A DNA stretch of 60,049 nt, taken from the NCBI GenBank assembly GCA_018062085.1, contig JAGOSY010000027.1, positions 1 through 60,049 of the forward strand, given 5' to 3'. This document shows positions 58,962 through 60,049 of the stretch, piece by piece. The DNA is from a bacterium. Lineage in GTDB: Bacteria; Cyanobacteriota; Vampirovibrionia; Obscuribacterales; Obscuribacteraceae. Each line of letters opens with the position of its first letter. Positions within the stretch are counted from its first letter, which is position 1. The notes below the pieces were generated by a model that saw only the letters and a program-made list of their open reading frames with translations, was not told where the DNA came from and did no database searches. Made by a program: the position numbers and the translations under genes.

Positions 58962-60049
58962 CTATTTGTTTGATTGCAAGACACGAATTAAGTCATAGCG
59001 CCTTACGTCCATATCAACCGGCGTAGCACACATGCAATAGTATTGGACTTTGTCACTGGCTGTATTGCTGGCTGTATTACTTGCGAATTTCAGCACAGTG
59101 ATTCCGCTCATGGCCACGGTGGCACTAGGGTCATTCTTATTGAGCAAATCGTAGGTAAACTCAAGAGCTAGAGCAGAGGGGGCATAACGGCTGTAATCTT
59201 GAGCCCGCATCACTTTGAAGTTCGGCAACAATTTTGCCGTTTGAGTTTTCGTGACCAAGTCAAGCATAATAGTTTTTAGATCACGGCCGTTACTGTCAAT
59301 TTGACTTATTGTCAGAGTCGATGCCCCCACTGGCTCTATCAATGTATAGAGAGCCGATTTGTCATTCACTACTGGCTGACCAAAGCGAGCCGGTACCTTA
59401 AGCCCAGGGGCCATAGGCAGATTTGCTGGCTGCATTGCCGCTTTCGGTAACTGCACCGAGGCACTGTAAATCAGGCCCGCAAGCAATAGTAGTGCAGCGG
59501 CGTTGAGCTCAAAGAGTGAAAATCCAGATTTCTCGGCTTCTTTAGAATGTTCTTGTCCATAATTTTCTTGTGGAGCATTTTCTTCAATAGACCCTACAGC
59601 CCTGATTAGTAGATAGGCAAAGACTACAGCAGCAAATATGGCACCAGTCTCTAACATACCAGTAGAGCGCAACCAAACTTCTTGACCTGGCCAAGCCCAG
59701 CTAATGAAGAAATTTACAGCAAAAGCTAGGACACAAGCCAATAACCAACGCCATTTAGAAGAACTAGCTCCAATTACAGATCTAGTTCCAGTTTCAGGTC
59801 CAACCATTAGGGCAAATAGCAGCGCGGCTATGCCTGCTGAAAGATAAAGAGCTACAAGAAAATAGTCAAAGAAGAGACTGGTGTGAAATGGTGCCACTAG
59901 AATACGCACATGATCTGGCAAGGGCAAATCAACAGTAGTTTTAGAGAAAGAAGCAAAGCCGCTAGCAAAGGCAAGGCAGGCAAAGATCACAGCGGCTTTA
60001 CTGCTAGTATTGGCACTGGTTTTCTCAATACTTTCGTTATCCTGTGTAG
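58962..60049 (-). CDS. Multi-helix membrane protein, open at the window edge
   Basis: The stop is at 58962-58964. The frame is open to the last base of the window, so the start may lie outside; GTG 59990 is an internal possibility. Four membrane helices lie in the first ~190 residues (SLFFDYFLVALYLSAGIAAL, WRWLLACVLAFAVNFFISW, and two more, the fourth near LNAAALLLLAGLIYSASV). A soluble C-terminal domain (~190-340) follows, ending VDMDVRRYDLIRVLQSNK. No family recognised. The 31-nt repeat copy overlaps its end. Confidence 0.6.
   Translation of the reverse strand, partial: TQDNESIEKTSANTSSKAAVIFACLAFASGFASFSKTTVDLPLPDHVRILVAPFHTSLFFDYFLVALYLSAGIAALLFALMVGPETGTRSVIGASSSKWRWLLACVLAFAVNFFISWAWPGQEVWLRSTGMLETGAIFAAVVFAYLLIRAVGSIEENAPQENYGQEHSKEAEKSGFSLFELNAAALLLLAGLIYSASVQLPKAAMQPANLPMAPGLKVPARFGQPVVNDKSALYTLIEPVGASTLTISQIDSNGRDLKTIMLDLVTKTQTAKLLPNFKVMRAQDYSRYAPSALALEFTYDLLNKNDPSATVAMSGITVLKFASNTASNTASDKVQYYCMCATPVDMDVRRYDLIRVLQSNK

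Noticed and set aside
1..60049. tRNA, rRNA, insertion sequence or prophage genes
   Set aside because: I found no cloverleaf, rRNA motif, transposase or phage structural motif by reading; a covariance search would be needed to be certain for small RNAs.

Overview
The window looks like a chromosomal segment from a free-living, Gram-negative-type bacterium of middling G+C content. The mix of features fits a non-photosynthetic relative of Cyanobacteria (Vampirovibrionia/Melainabacteria, perhaps Obscuribacterales). These features are many TPR and secreted orphan proteins, SOUL and DUF1800 proteins, pRiA4b ORF-3-like and DUF4379 proteins, Tad minor pilins and a PPi-type phosphofructokinase. The taxonomic placement is inference from gene style only; there is no rRNA or tRNA. 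I saw no CRISPR array, insertion sequence, phage or plasmid backbone. Three genes run off the evidence: a multi-HAMP kinase is cut at the left edge, a membrane protein is open at the right edge, and a few short coding remnants lie between genes.

Layout. 1-4.1 kb: 5' part of a HAMP-repeat histidine kinase, diverging from a GT20 (trehalose-phosphate-synthase-like) glycosyltransferase, a coiled-coil lipoprotein, and a convergent von Willebrand A protein. 4.1-10 kb: a tightly packed minus-strand operon for an ABC-2 exporter (membrane fusion protein, double ATPase, two permeases) ending in a dual-specificity-like phosphatase. 10-14.2 kb: lipid kinase, small secreted and membrane proteins, a LysM protein. 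14.4-23.1 kb: one 2905-codon cyclic beta-glucan synthase (GT84 + GH94).

23.5-31 kb: a co-directional run of PHP-domain protein, two overlapping histidine kinases, PspA/IM30 and a variant-repeat/TPR protein. The two kinases are complementary: the first keeps the phospho-acceptor His but has lost the ATP-binding boxes, while the second keeps the ATP-binding boxes but has Ile in place of the His. This is the most interesting observation in the window.

31-45.8 kb: secreted lipoproteins, a Cys-rich copper-storage-like protein, a paralogue of the 11.6 kb secreted protein, TPR proteins, alpha/beta hydrolases, a sialate-O-acetylesterase-like protein lacking its nucleophile, a SOUL protein and a dispersed set of phosphorelay parts (NarL-type regulator, REC-kinase, Hpt protein, OmpR-type regulator). 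Three unrelated 15-18 bp tandem repeat tracts lie at or near gene ends here. 45.8-60 kb: DUF1800 protein, PPi-type phosphofructokinase, amidase, a TadE/TadE/TadG/TPR cluster, a leader-peptide-coupled helical protein, cytidine deaminase, pRiA4b ORF-3-like protein, phosphate acetyltransferase, lipoproteins and a triple DUF4379 protein.

Biologically the window reads as envelope-centred: exporters, periplasmic glucan, Tad pseudopilins, PspA, several lipoproteins and sensor kinases. A little central carbon metabolism (PfkA-type, Pta) is interspersed. Many annotated starts were moved inward because a good Shine-Dalgarno sequence precedes an internal ATG.
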